64,000 nucleotides of DNA from Roseivivax sediminis (GCF_900112685.1 NZ_FOMS01000014.1:58477-122476); one strand, 5' to 3'; numbered from the stretch's first letter, positions 25,696 through 34,075 are shown. A program made the numbers and translations. Notes: a model not told the origin generated them from the sequence alone.

Positions 25696-26894
25696 CAATC
25701 TGCCTCCGAGAGTCGCGTGGTCAGGTCGGATCGCTCGAAGAAGCCGGGCAGCAGTTCGGTGCCGAGGCCCGGCCCCTCCATGGGAAGGATGCAGCCGTTC
25801 TCCACCCTGGGAACTTCGGTGACGAGTTCGCGATACCAGCCCTCGTAGAAGGCGCGGACGGATTCCTGGATCAGCGTGTTGGGCTGGCTGATCGACATGT
25901 GGACGGCGGCGGCGAAGCCCACGGGGCCGATGCAGTCGTGGGGCGCGAAGGGGCGGTGGTAGGTGTCGGCCATGGCGGCGATCTTGCGCCCCTCTGTCAG
26001 CCCCCCGGTCCAGCACAGGTCGGCCATGACCACATGGGCGGCGTCCCGGTCGAGGTAGTCCTTGTAGGCGAAGCGCGAGCCCAGTGTTTCGGAGGCGCAG
26101 GTCCAGACCGGGGTGGAGCGGGCGAACTCGCCCAACGCCTGCGGGCTGTTCATGCGGATGGGGTCCTCGAACCAGCGCGGGGCGTAGGGCTCCAGCGCGC
26201 GGGCGATCTCCATTGCGGCGGGCAGGTTCCACAGGGAGTGCATCTCCACCATGATCTCCATGCGGTCCCCCACCGCGGCGCGGATCTGCTCGAAGGGGCG
26301 CAGGGCCTCCTTCATCTGCGCTCCGGAGATGAAGACGCCCTTGTTCTCGATGGCCGCCGGATCGAAGGGCCAGATCTTCATGGCAGTGATGCCGCTGTCG
26401 AGGAGGTTCTCGGCCAGCGCCCCCGCGTCGGTCATGAAGGCGTCGAGATCCTCGTAGGGGCCGTCTGCGCCACGGTTCCAGGTGTCCACCGGCTTGATGC
26501 GGTTGGTGCGCACGTAGCGGGTGCCGGCGCAGGTGTTGTAGGTGCGGATCTTGTCCCACGTCCGCCCGCCCAGCATGACGTGGACGGGCTGGCCGGAAAC
26601 CTTGCCGAAGAGATCCCAGAGCGCGATGTCGACAGCCGAGGCGGCGCGATACTCGACCCCGGTGGAGGCCTGCGCGTTCGGCAGGCTCACCATCTCCTTG
26701 TGGAGCGCCTCGATGTTCAGGGGATCCTGCCCGAGGAGGCGTACGGAAAGAGTGTCGTGGATATGCGCCTCGCAGGCGGCGGCGCCGTAGAAGGTCTCGC
26801 CAAGACCGGTGATCCCGGCGTCGGTCTCGACATGGACCCACAGGACGTTGGCGAACTCCTCCAGGCGGAACGTGCGGATGGCGGTGATTTTCAA
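25695..26894 (-). CDS. mandelate racemase/enolase-superfamily sugar-acid dehydratase
   Basis: Enolase-superfamily protein, 399 residues. The start is a TTG (LKITAIRTFRLEEF) behind GGGAGGACACC; the longer frame starting at ATG runs through the divergent promoter and operator and is rejected. Metal ligands appear in MVEMHSLWN, WFEDPIRM and TCASETLGS; the general acid/base histidine region is FAPHDCIGPVG. The last pattern resembles sugar-acid dehydratases that give 2-keto-3-deoxy acids. First gene of the seven-gene minus-strand operon. Exact substrate unknown; no kinase or aldolase for a keto-deoxy product is encoded in the window. Confidence 0.8.
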   Translation of the reverse strand: MKITAIRTFRLEEFANVLWVHVETDAGITGLGETFYGAAACEAHIHDTLSVRLLGQDPLNIEALHKEMVSLPNAQASTGVEYRAASAVDIALWDLFGKVSGQPVHVMLGGRTWDKIRTYNTCAGTRYVRTNRIKPVDTWNRGADGPYEDLDAFMTDAGALAENLLDSGITAMKIWPFDPAAIENKGVFISGAQMKEALRPFEQIRAAVGDRMEIMVEMHSLWNLPAAMEIARALEPYAPRWFEDPIRMNSPQALGEFARSTPVWTCASETLGSRFAYKDYLDRDAAHVVMADLCWTGGLTEGRKIAAMADTYHRPFAPHDCIGPVGFAAAVHMSISQPNTLIQESVRAFYEGWYRELVTEVPRVENGCILPMEGPGLGTELLPGFFERSDLTTRLSEAD

Positions 26895-26994
26895 AGGTGT
26901 CCTCCCAGCTCCGCCCGGCGGGCGGCGTCCTCCTGTCGGGATGCTTAGAAAAGTCAGGGCATATGGACAAACCGAGTTTACGAAAACTACCGGA

Positions 26995-27005
26995 TTGTCA
27001 GACAA
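26995..27005. promoter_or_regulatory. FadR/GntR-type operator
   Basis: TTGTCAGACAA sits between the divergent dehydratase and GntR starts and fits the FadR-subfamily half-site pattern TNGTNNNACNA exactly; with one more base on each side the arms are ATTGTC/GACAAT around a single central A. The adjacent GntR protein has an FCD-type effector domain, so it is the likely ligand. One copy only was seen. Confidence 0.68.
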
Positions 27006-27084
27006 TTTTGGAGAGTTTATCGTCAACTCCTCGAAAACCCGGGCCCGGTTCGCCGGCTCCGCCGCACTTCGTCAGGAGGTTTCC

Positions 27085-27807
27085 ATGAAGGCACCCATCC
27101 CCCAGGAGCGACATCCCGAGACGAGCCTCGCCGAACGCGCGATGGTCGGTATCCGGGACCTGATCCGCTCCAGGGGGCTGCGCCCCGGCGACAGCCTGCC
27201 CTCGGAGGCGGCGCTCGCCGCCCATCTCGGGGTTTCGCGCCCGGTCACGCGCGAGGCGCTGAGGGGATTGGCCACGCTGCAGCTTCTCGACATCGGAGGC
27301 TCGCGCAAGGCGCAGGTGGCAATGCCGGATGCGGGGGCGATCAGCGTGATCCTCGATCACGCGACCCATGCCAACGGGATGAGCATCCAGCAGGTGCTCG
27401 ACGTGCGCAGGACGCTGGAAATGCGCACGGTCTGCCTCGCGGCCCTGCGCCGGAGCGACGCCGAGGCCGCCGAACTGCTCGACCTCTCCGCGCGCATGAT
27501 CGCCGCACTCGACACGAATCACTCGGTGGTCATGGAACTCGACCTCCGCTTCCATTCGGTCATCGCCCGAGCCTCGGGCAACGCCCTTTACGCCATGCTC
27601 GTGGACAGCTTCCGCGTCATCACCCGCAAGACATGGGCCATCGGCTGGCGCTCGCGCGGGACGCGGGAAAACCGGCTGGAAAACCTGAAATGCCACGAGC
27701 GCATCGCCACCGCCATCACCGCGCAGGACGCGGGGCGGGCCGAACAGGCCATGTCGGAGCATTTCGACAGCGCCGTGAACGTTCTCCTGCGCGCGGGTGT
27801 GACCTGA
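27085..27807 (+). CDS. GntR-family regulator, FadR/FCD type
   Basis: Regulator of 240 residues; the ATG follows a perfect AGGAGGT. The winged helix covers about residues 15-80 (SLPSEAALAAHLGVSRPVTR, EALRGLATLQLLD) and the all-helical FCD domain follows (QQVLDVRRTLEMRTVCLAAL; FHSVIARASGNALYAMLVD with a metal-binding His). Divergent from the sugar-acid operon and likely its repressor, relieved by a pathway intermediate. Confidence 0.88.
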   Translation: MKAPIPQERHPETSLAERAMVGIRDLIRSRGLRPGDSLPSEAALAAHLGVSRPVTREALRGLATLQLLDIGGSRKAQVAMPDAGAISVILDHATHANGMSIQQVLDVRRTLEMRTVCLAALRRSDAEAAELLDLSARMIAALDTNHSVVMELDLRFHSVIARASGNALYAMLVDSFRVITRKTWAIGWRSRGTRENRLENLKCHERIATAITAQDAGRAEQAMSEHFDSAVNVLLRAGVT

Positions 27808-28130
27808 CGCACTCGCTGTCCGGGACACATGATCTTTGGCTAGGCCCAGGGGACCACGAACATCGTACTTGGAGACCAGAAGCGGCACCGGCCCGCCATA
27901 CTGCCCGGACAGGGACGGCGCGGTGGCGGGGCGTCGCCTCAACCGCTGCGGCCGGTGATGGCAGCAACGTAACCAAGGCGGAAAACCACTTACGAAAAGC
28001 CCGGACCTTGTTCAGATCAGCCGAGCCGTCTCCGTGACCTCGCGAGGCGCGCGTCCCGGTGATCATCGAGGCAGACCTCTCGCTGCGGAAAGGCGGGGAT
28101 GTGAATGGCATTCGCCTCAGCGAGGCCCCA
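27808..28130. other. gene-free spacer
   Basis: About 320 bases between the GntR regulator and the SGNH-like gene, whose 3' ends face each other. No convincing reading frame, tRNA or repeat was seen. Two inverted CCGGGACA/TGTCCGGG-like stretches occur near 27825 and 27900, which could be a decayed transposon end, but no transposase sequence could be recognised. Confidence 0.4.
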
Positions 28131-28844
28131 TCACGATCGAGCGCGCTCCTTGAAGGCCGGAATCTTGTCGGCAAGAGCCTTGTACCACAATTGCCGCGAC
28201 AAGTTGCGGTTCGGATGGTGATCGAGGCGGAACTGGCCCGCGTATTTGTTGTCGATCACGCCGGTCTCTGCGAGCATCGCCTTGTCGATACGATGGAAGC
28301 TGATGCGGTTATCGAACCGCGGCAATTCCTGCTCCAACGCATCGTTGAGGGCGAGACCCCGCTTCGTACGGGCGACCTGCGAGAGGTCCATACGTTTTCC
28401 CAGCTCCTCGAAGGCCGAGCGTTCGAGCTTGGTCTGTGGCCCCGTGACATCGATGAAGTTCTCATCGAGCACGGGTGTCGGATGTGCGCCAAGGACGCAA
28501 ATGTCCTCGATGACGGAGTCGGGGAAATCGTCGTCACACAGCAGAGTCAGAAAGGAGATGTAGTTGCGGACCCTGTCGGCGATGAAACGCTCCAGGGTGA
28601 CGTCTGGGTCAAGCGCGCTGGAGCGATAGAAAGTGAAATCGATATCGACGTTCCCGAACATCAGGACAAGCGTCTTAGTCTCCGGCGCGCGCGCAAGATG
28701 CCGAATGATCGCGCCGTGCTGGGTGTGAGACCTCGGCGAGGGAAGACCCGCGATCGTCGCTCCGGAAAAGGAGGTGAAAGAAAACTTTCCCCATGTATCG
28801 ATCTGAAAGATCCTTGAATGGGAATCCCCGCAAAACATGAACAT
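28131..28844 (-). CDS. SGNH/GDSL-like hydrolase-fold protein
   Basis: 237 residues, starting MFMFCGDSHSRIF: the GDS of SGNH block I is at residue 6. A block V-like Asp-x-x-His is seen near the C-terminus (FRLDHHPNRNLSRQLWY), and FGNVDIDFTFY could hold the block III Gly-x-Asn. No signal peptide. It lies 18 bases behind a sulfotransferase gene on the same strand and is probably co-transcribed. Esterase or acyl/carbohydrate-modifying activity is possible; function unknown. Confidence 0.55.
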   Translation of the reverse strand: MFMFCGDSHSRIFQIDTWGKFSFTSFSGATIAGLPSPRSHTQHGAIIRHLARAPETKTLVLMFGNVDIDFTFYRSSALDPDVTLERFIADRVRNYISFLTLLCDDDFPDSVIEDICVLGAHPTPVLDENFIDVTGPQTKLERSAFEELGKRMDLSQVARTKRGLALNDALEQELPRFDNRISFHRIDKAMLAETGVIDNKYAGQFRLDHHPNRNLSRQLWYKALADKIPAFKERARS

Positions 28845-28862
28845 TTATTCGAACACCTTTTC

Positions 28863-29750
28863 TTATCGCCCGCCGGCCGTTTTCTTTTCGGCTTTGGCCA
28901 CTCTTTTTATCAACTTCTTTGTCGCCTTTCTATACGTGTCCAGCATGACCTTGGACATGTTATTTTCGGCGTCGGCCGCGGTGACGGCAGAGGACAGTTC
29001 GATATCCGGACAGAACGTCTTCAGAAGGGATATGTCGAGTTTGTTCTGCGACTCCACGCTTTCGAGCTGTTCCGCGGAAAACAGGAGACGGGCATCCATC
29101 CGCCCCCGCGCGTTTTCGACGCGTTCCTGCATCGGGATGCCCCCGAGCAGTTCGGACAGATCGGTCACGGCTTGCAAGACGGATGTCTGCGCACCGAGAT
29201 AGCAGTAGTCGTTGCGTACATGCTCCTTGCAGAGGTCCAGAACCTCCGCATCGGAACGCCCCCCGAAGTCCGGCTCGCTCAGCCCGCTGATGAAGCGGGC
29301 CTGAATGTTGTTGTAGAAATAGGAAATGTCCGGCTGCCGCAGCGCGTGCTCGATCGGGGTGTCGACCAGCAGGCCCGCCTTTTCGGTCCCCATGCTGGGC
29401 AGGTTGAGTTCGATGGCGTGCTTGTAATGCGAGAAGATGCGCGCCACCGGATCACGCAGAACGGAGATGTACTTGAACGGGCGCCCGTCCAGCGCACGAT
29501 GCATTCCGTACATGAAATGCCCGTGCACGACCTTCACCGACGGGTTCTCGTCCAGAACCTTTCGCAGTTCCTCCAGCGAGCGGTCGATGTTGTAAGGGTT
29601 AGAGGGGTTCCAGTGAATAAAATGGCCCGGCGCCAGAGCCTCTTTCACGGACCGGAGCAGCGACGTGCCGGCCGTCTTGGGGATGTGGCTGTGGAAGACG
29701 ACCCCACGTTCCATTGCGTCCGCAACGCCGTCGCTATTTTTCCAGACCAT
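28863..29750 (-). CDS. sulfotransferase-family protein
   Basis: 295 residues. The PAPS 5'-phosphosulfate loop is HIPKTAGTSLLRSV near residue 21, and the 3'-phosphate site is SVLRDPVARIFSHYKHAI near residue 95, with VVHGHFMYGMH between. The C-terminal 25 residues are strongly basic (KKLIKRVAKAEKK). The presence of an SGNH-like partner and the nearby polysaccharide locus suggests sulfation of a surface carbohydrate; the acceptor is unknown. An alternative start lies 12 codons in. Confidence 0.78.
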   Translation of the reverse strand: MVWKNSDGVADAMERGVVFHSHIPKTAGTSLLRSVKEALAPGHFIHWNPSNPYNIDRSLEELRKVLDENPSVKVVHGHFMYGMHRALDGRPFKYISVLRDPVARIFSHYKHAIELNLPSMGTEKAGLLVDTPIEHALRQPDISYFYNNIQARFISGLSEPDFGGRSDAEVLDLCKEHVRNDYCYLGAQTSVLQAVTDLSELLGGIPMQERVENARGRMDARLLFSAEQLESVESQNKLDISLLKTFCPDIELSSAVTAADAENNMSKVMLDTYRKATKKLIKRVAKAEKKTAGGR

Positions 29751-29971
29751 GTCTTTATTGTACCTCGGCGCGGCCGTGCGTGGGGTGATCGGGCAGTCGA
29801 TATGACGCGAGATGGAAAGCGGCTCGGACGCGAAGTGTCAAGGTGATCGCGGGTCTTTACCCGACCAGGCAGGCCCCCGGACGACGCCGTGCGAAGACAG
29901 ACCCGGCAAGCGGTCCCGCCAGTCTCCGGCACCCGCGCCCCAGGGTTCAGGAATGCCGATCCGGGAGAAAC

Positions 29972-29987
29972 GTTTCGCGCGCGAAAC
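29972..29987. promoter_or_regulatory. parS-like centromere palindrome, copy 1
   Basis: Perfect 16-base palindrome GTTTCGCGCGCGAAAC, just downstream of the repA stop. The same sequence recurs beside and inside parB, which is how partition centromeres of ParAB systems are normally recognised. Confidence 0.72.
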
Positions 29988-29991
29988 ACCC

Positions 29992-31011
29992 CTACCCTTT
30001 CGCGCGCGCTTTCACGAAACCCAGGAAGGCCGCGTCGGCCGAGCGCAGGCGCGGCCGGCCCGAGGCGGCCCAGTAGGCGCGCCAGTCGGCCTCGAGCGCG
30101 TAGACGTCGGCACCGGGCGTCAGGGCGCGGGCAGCCTCGAGCGTCTCCGGTGCCAGCGCGGGGGCGTCCGCGCCCTTGTCGCGCAGCGGCCGGCGGCGGG
30201 TGAAGCGGACAAGATCGCCCTCCTCCTCGGCCATGGCGTAATCCGGCAGATGGTCCGAGGCGATCATCTTGCGCAGGTTCGCCCGGAACACCCGGCGCGG
30301 CGCCGCGGAGCCGGACTTCTTCAGCAGCACCTCGACCGACACGCGCCACGACGCCTGCCGCCCGCAATGCTTGCGCGCCAGTTCATAGATCCGCCGCTCC
30401 AGCGGTTTCCTCAGTCGGAAATAATCGCGGCTGAGAGTCAGTACCGATTTCGCCATCACCGCCCGGAAGAGCCAGTCCGACAGCGTCACCGAGACCGAGA
30501 TCATCCGCCCCCCGCGCGAGCGGCGCAGGATCTCCCAGCTCTCGATCAGGCCGAAGCCGGTGGTGGTCTCGACCTCGCCGGTGGAGATGTTGGTGGTGAT
30601 GCGGGTGCCGGCGAGGCGTTCGAACGCCTCGCGCAGGCGGCGATAGGCGTCTCCGCTGGTTTCGCGGTTCGTCGCCACCAGAAGATCGTGGGCGCGCAGG
30701 GTGAGCGTCCGCCCGACCTCCCGGCCGGCATTGAGCGCGGCCACGAGTTGGCTGATACAGAAGATCAGAATGTCCTTGTCGTGGATCGTGGCGAGGCCCT
30801 TCACCGAGGGAATGACCTCGATCTCGGCGCCGTTATGGGCATAGCGCAGGATGCGCCGGTCGGGACGCGTGGCCAGCGAGAAGACCGGATGCTCCATCGT
30901 CGCCAGATCGTCCTTGGGGATCGCATCGAAGATGTCGCAGATGAAGAAATCCATCTGCCCGTGCCGGTCCGGCATGAGGGTCCCGCCCCCGCCGCTCTGC
31001 GCCGCTGCCAT
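29992..31011 (-). CDS. repA: plasmid replication initiator, RepA (RPA) type
   Basis: 339 residues, beginning near residue 20 with MDFFICDIFDAIPKDDLATM, the start of alphaproteobacterial RepA initiators; ILRYAHNGAEIEVIPSVKGL and LSDWLFRAVMAKSVLTLSRD are further family stretches, and SWEILRRSRGGRMIS is central. It is divergent from parA; the 507-base gap holds iteron-like repeats. In Roseobacter relatives this initiator type defines the RepA replicon class. Probably binds the iterons to start replication at the adjacent origin and to control its own synthesis. Confidence 0.88.
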   Translation of the reverse strand: MAAAQSGGGGTLMPDRHGQMDFFICDIFDAIPKDDLATMEHPVFSLATRPDRRILRYAHNGAEIEVIPSVKGLATIHDKDILIFCISQLVAALNAGREVGRTLTLRAHDLLVATNRETSGDAYRRLREAFERLAGTRITTNISTGEVETTTGFGLIESWEILRRSRGGRMISVSVTLSDWLFRAVMAKSVLTLSRDYFRLRKPLERRIYELARKHCGRQASWRVSVEVLLKKSGSAAPRRVFRANLRKMIASDHLPDYAMAEEEGDLVRFTRRRPLRDKGADAPALAPETLEAARALTPGADVYALEADWRAYWAASGRPRLRSADAAFLGFVKARAKG

Positions 31012-31162
31012 CGCCTGTCCCGTTCCTGCCGCGGCGAAGGAAGAACGCCCCGCGCCGTTTGCCGCCCGATCCGATACCGCGGCGCCGGAACTGGAGCCCG
31101 GCTTATCGTGGTTTCGGTGACGCCCAGCCTATGCGCGCCCCCTGCCCCGGTCCAGCGCCGAG

Positions 31163-31325
31163 ATCGGGGGTTCGGAATCGCTTCATCGGGGGTTCGGAGT
31201 CGCCACGACGTGGTTTCAGAGTCGCGCAGCCTTTCAGCAAGCTCCGAAAACCCAGACAGATCAGTAGGTTTGCCAAACGCTCTGAAACCCGTAACACTAT
31301 AGATAACACGATTCTAACACGTGCA
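31163..31325. other. probable replication origin with iterons
   Basis: Direct repeats of ATCGGGGGTTCGGARTCG at 31163-31180 and 31185-31202, with a diverged third copy at 31207-31224, spaced exactly 22 bases (two helical turns). Two inverted relatives follow: GCTCCGAAAACCC (31241-31253) and CGCTCTGAAACCC (31278-31290). From about 31291 the sequence becomes A/T-rich (ACACTATAGATAACACGATT), a candidate unwinding element. The block lies directly upstream of repA and 190-350 bases before parA. Confidence 0.75.
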
Positions 31326-31518
31326 GAAAATCTTGGACGTCCCCTGCCCTGCCCCCTGCGCGACCGATTACCTCCGAATTTCCTGAGAAAAATCGAATCG
31401 GATGCGGTCTTCGCTTCCATGTTCGCGGTTTTTGCGTATCCTGATAAAAACGCGGCATGTCCGGCAGGATGCTCCGGACGATGACCGCCACAGGCAGCGA
31501 CCATGGATAGGACGAGGC

Positions 31519-32898
31519 ATGAGCGGCGAGGACGTTCCCTATCACAATATCGACCCCGACCGGGCGATGCGGGATCTCGGCGATCCCTTCTCCACCGCGC
31601 GGTTCTCGGAGATCGCCGAAGCCTGTGCCCGAGGTCGGCACGACCTGGCCTCACGCGGGCTCGACGAAGGCGGATCGAAGACGCTGCGGCTCTTCTCCAC
31701 GTGGGAAATCACCCGCTACATGATCCCCGTCGCCACGCCGCATTTCCGTCGCGTGCTGAAGGCCAATCCCGACCTGCCGCAGGGCCGGTCCGATACCGCC
31801 GGCGGGGCGAAGTGGTTCACCCTCGACGAAGTCTTGCGGCTGCGCGCCCATTTCGCTGCGGAAGGGTCGAAATCGAAGGGCTACCTGCCCTACCGGCCCG
31901 AGGGGCAGCCGGCGAAGATGGTGGCGGTGGCGAACTTCAAGGGCGGGGTCGGCAAGACCTCGACCGCGGCACACCTGGCGATGTCGGCGGCGCTCGACGG
32001 CTACCGGGTGCTGGTGGTCGATCTCGACAGCCAGGGCTCGATGACCTCGATCTTCGGCGGCAAGGTCGCCGACGAATGGGGCACGGTCTTTCCCCTGCTC
32101 GCGCGCCACTATGCGCAGCACCTGCGACGCGAGAACCAGGCCCGCCTCGACCGGGGCGAGGCCCCCCTGCCCCTCGACGACACGCTCTCGGAGGCGCTGG
32201 AGATCGGCGCGGCCGATATCGTCCAGAAGACCCATTGGCCGAACATCGACCTGATCGGCGCGCAGCTGAACCTCTACTGGTCCGAGTTCCAGATCCCGGT
32301 CTGGCGGATGCAGGGGCGCACCTGGAAACTGTGGGACGCGCTGACCGAGACGCTCGAGGCCGACGGGGTTCTGGACCGTTACGACGTGGTCTTCCTCGAT
32401 ACCCCCCCTGCCCTCGGTTACCTGACGATCAACGGGCTCGCCGCCGCCGACATCCTTCTGGTGCCGCTCGGCGCCTCATTCCTGGAATTCGATTCCACGG
32501 GGCGGTTCTTCGACATGCTGCATTCCACCTTCGCCTCGATCGAGGAGGGAGAGAACATGGCCGCGCGGGCGTTGGGTCGCGAGGGGCTGGCCTTCGAATG
32601 GGACGCGGTGCGCGCGATCCTGACACGCTACGACGGCGCCCAGCAGGGCGAGCTCGCCTCACTGATGCAGGCCTATCTGGGCGCGACTCTGTCTCCCGAG
32701 CGGCAGGACTATACCGCGCTCATCGGCCAGGCCGGGGAGCAGGTCTCGGGCATCTACGAGGCCGATTATCGCGACTTCAACCGCGAGACCTATGCCCGCG
32801 GCCGCGCCACCTTCGACGCCACCTATGCCGCCTTCAAGCGGCTGCTCGTCGGCACCTGGCGGCGCGACGAGCTGGCCCGCGCAAAGGCGGCGGAGTGA
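31519..32898 (+). CDS. parA: partition ATPase ParA
   Basis: 459-residue ParA of the large plasmid type: an N-terminal DNA-binding extension of about 130 residues (FSTWEITRYMIPVATP), then deviant Walker A NFKGGVGKTSTAAHLAM near residue 140, Walker A' VLVVDLDSQGS and Walker B VVFLDTPPALGYLT. Start ATG gives MSGEDVPYHNIDPDRAM; the longer open frame is within the origin region. It drives plasmid segregation with ParB and the nearby palindromes. Confidence 0.93.
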   Translation: MSGEDVPYHNIDPDRAMRDLGDPFSTARFSEIAEACARGRHDLASRGLDEGGSKTLRLFSTWEITRYMIPVATPHFRRVLKANPDLPQGRSDTAGGAKWFTLDEVLRLRAHFAAEGSKSKGYLPYRPEGQPAKMVAVANFKGGVGKTSTAAHLAMSAALDGYRVLVVDLDSQGSMTSIFGGKVADEWGTVFPLLARHYAQHLRRENQARLDRGEAPLPLDDTLSEALEIGAADIVQKTHWPNIDLIGAQLNLYWSEFQIPVWRMQGRTWKLWDALTETLEADGVLDRYDVVFLDTPPALGYLTINGLAAADILLVPLGASFLEFDSTGRFFDMLHSTFASIEEGENMAARALGREGLAFEWDAVRAILTRYDGAQQGELASLMQAYLGATLSPERQDYTALIGQAGEQVSGIYEADYRDFNRETYARGRATFDATYAAFKRLLVGTWRRDELARAKAAE

Positions 32899-32902
32899 GG
32901 AT

Positions 32903-32918
32903 GTTTCGCGTGCGAAAC
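32903..32918. promoter_or_regulatory. parS-like palindrome, copy 2 (one mismatch)
   Basis: GTTTCGCGTGCGAAAC, five bases after the parA stop. It differs from the perfect palindrome by one base in the core. With copy 3 it fills most of the short parA-parB gap, so ParB binding there could also affect parB expression. Confidence 0.65.
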
Positions 32919-32945
32919 GCAGGAGCGCGCCCGTCCGGCCCGAAC

Positions 32946-32961
32946 GTTTCGCGCGCGAAAC
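32946..32961. promoter_or_regulatory. parS-like palindrome, copy 3
   Basis: Perfect GTTTCGCGCGCGAAAC in the parA-parB gap, centred 43 bases from copy 2 and 40 bases before the parB ATG. Confidence 0.72.
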
Positions 32962-33001
32962 ATCGGACCCGGACCACGGCCCACACGAAGGAAAGTGAGA
33001 C

Positions 33002-34075
33002 ATGGCCAAGCGCAAGCGACTGACCCCGGCCAATCCCGACTATCTCGGCCAGGCCGATGCGGGGGAGGGCGACGCGGCTCCCGGGCCGAAAGCGGCCTTT
33101 GCCTCGGCGCCGTCGCGCGCGCCCATCGCCGAGATCGCGCGCGAAACCTCCTCGGCCGCCGCGCTCGGCGAGCTCAGCCGCTCCATGGAGGAGGCTCGCG
33201 CGCAGGGGCGAATGATTCTGGCGCTGCCGCTCGATCAGGTCGCGGCGGAGCACCTGGTCCGCGACCGGATGGGCGCCGATGACGAAGACTTCGCCGCCCT
33301 GATCGAGAGCCTTGCTGCCCGCGGTCAGCAGACCCCGGTGGAGGTCGTCGACCGAGGCACGGACGCCGCGCCGCGTTACGGGCTGATCTCGGGCTGGCGG
33401 CGGCTCGCCGCGCTGAGGCATCTCGCGGAGGAGGGCAGGGGGGCCGGAGAGGTGCTGGCGGTCGTCCGCGCGCCCCGCACCGCCTCGGACGCCTATGTGG
33501 CGATGGTCGAGGAGAACGAGATCCGCGTCGGCCTGAGCTATTACGAACGCGCCCGGATCGCGGTGAAAGCCGTCGAGGAGGGGGTGTTCGAGACTCGGGA
33601 GGAGGCGCTGCGCGCGCTCTTCGCGAACGTTTCGCGCGCGAAACGCTCCAAGATCCGCAGCTTCACCGAGATCGTTGTGGCGCTCGACGGGGTATTGGTA
33701 TTCCCTACGGCACTCGCTGAACGCAGCGGTCTTGAGTTGGCTCGGAGACTGGCCAAAGATCCAGACTTGGCTTCGCAGATCAAGGTTGATCTCGCAGCCT
33801 ATCCGCCGGCGAATGCAGCTGAGGAACTCAAGCGTCTTGCAGCACCAGCGGTAGGGCAGGGGATGCGCACGAAACACGGCAGGGCAGGGGCTCAGACAGA
33901 AGCGAAGGCCACGGCCGCTTCGGACAGTGCCGACAAATCTGCCGCTCCCGTCGCCCCGTTGCGCCTCGAAACGACCTATGATCCCGAGCGTCGGGAGATC
34001 ACCGTTTCCGGGTCGGGGGTCAGCGCATCGTTGCACGCCGAACTCGAGCGCTGGCTGGCCGTCCGATTGAGCTGA
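33002..34075 (+). CDS. parB: partition protein ParB (RepB-like)
   Basis: 357 residues. The ParB N-terminal domain covers about 60-200: LIESLAARGQQTPVEVVDRG, YGLISGWRRLAALRHLAEEG and MVEENEIRVGLSYYERARIA, followed by a helix-turn-helix region and a C-terminal dimerisation part after residue 300. The ATG follows GAAAGTGAGAC. A perfect parS-like palindrome lies within the gene and encodes part of NVSRAKRSK, and a degenerate copy occurs near 33132-33147. Confidence 0.9.
   Translation: MAKRKRLTPANPDYLGQADAGEGDAAPGPKAAFASAPSRAPIAEIARETSSAAALGELSRSMEEARAQGRMILALPLDQVAAEHLVRDRMGADDEDFAALIESLAARGQQTPVEVVDRGTDAAPRYGLISGWRRLAALRHLAEEGRGAGEVLAVVRAPRTASDAYVAMVEENEIRVGLSYYERARIAVKAVEEGVFETREEALRALFANVSRAKRSKIRSFTEIVVALDGVLVFPTALAERSGLELARRLAKDPDLASQIKVDLAAYPPANAAEELKRLAAPAVGQGMRTKHGRAGAQTEAKATAASDSADKSAAPVAPLRLETTYDPERREITVSGSGVSASLHAELERWLAVRLS
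33629..33644. promoter_or_regulatory. parS-like palindrome, copy 4, inside parB
   Basis: Perfect GTTTCGCGCGCGAAAC inside the parB reading frame. Identical 16-base palindromes at 29972 and 32946 make chance unlikely. A partial match (AGATCGCGCGCGAAAC) is at 33132-33147. Confidence 0.65.

Noticed and set aside
26895..27026. Longer ATG start for the enolase-superfamily gene
   Set aside because: It would run through the divergent promoter and the FadR-type operator; the TTG with GGGAGGA directly upstream starts at the usual N-terminus of the family.
32900..33660. A repeated peptide VSRAKR appearing in several overlapping frames
   Set aside because: It is only the translation of the parS-like palindrome GTTTCGCGCGCGAAAC wherever it occurs, not a protein motif.
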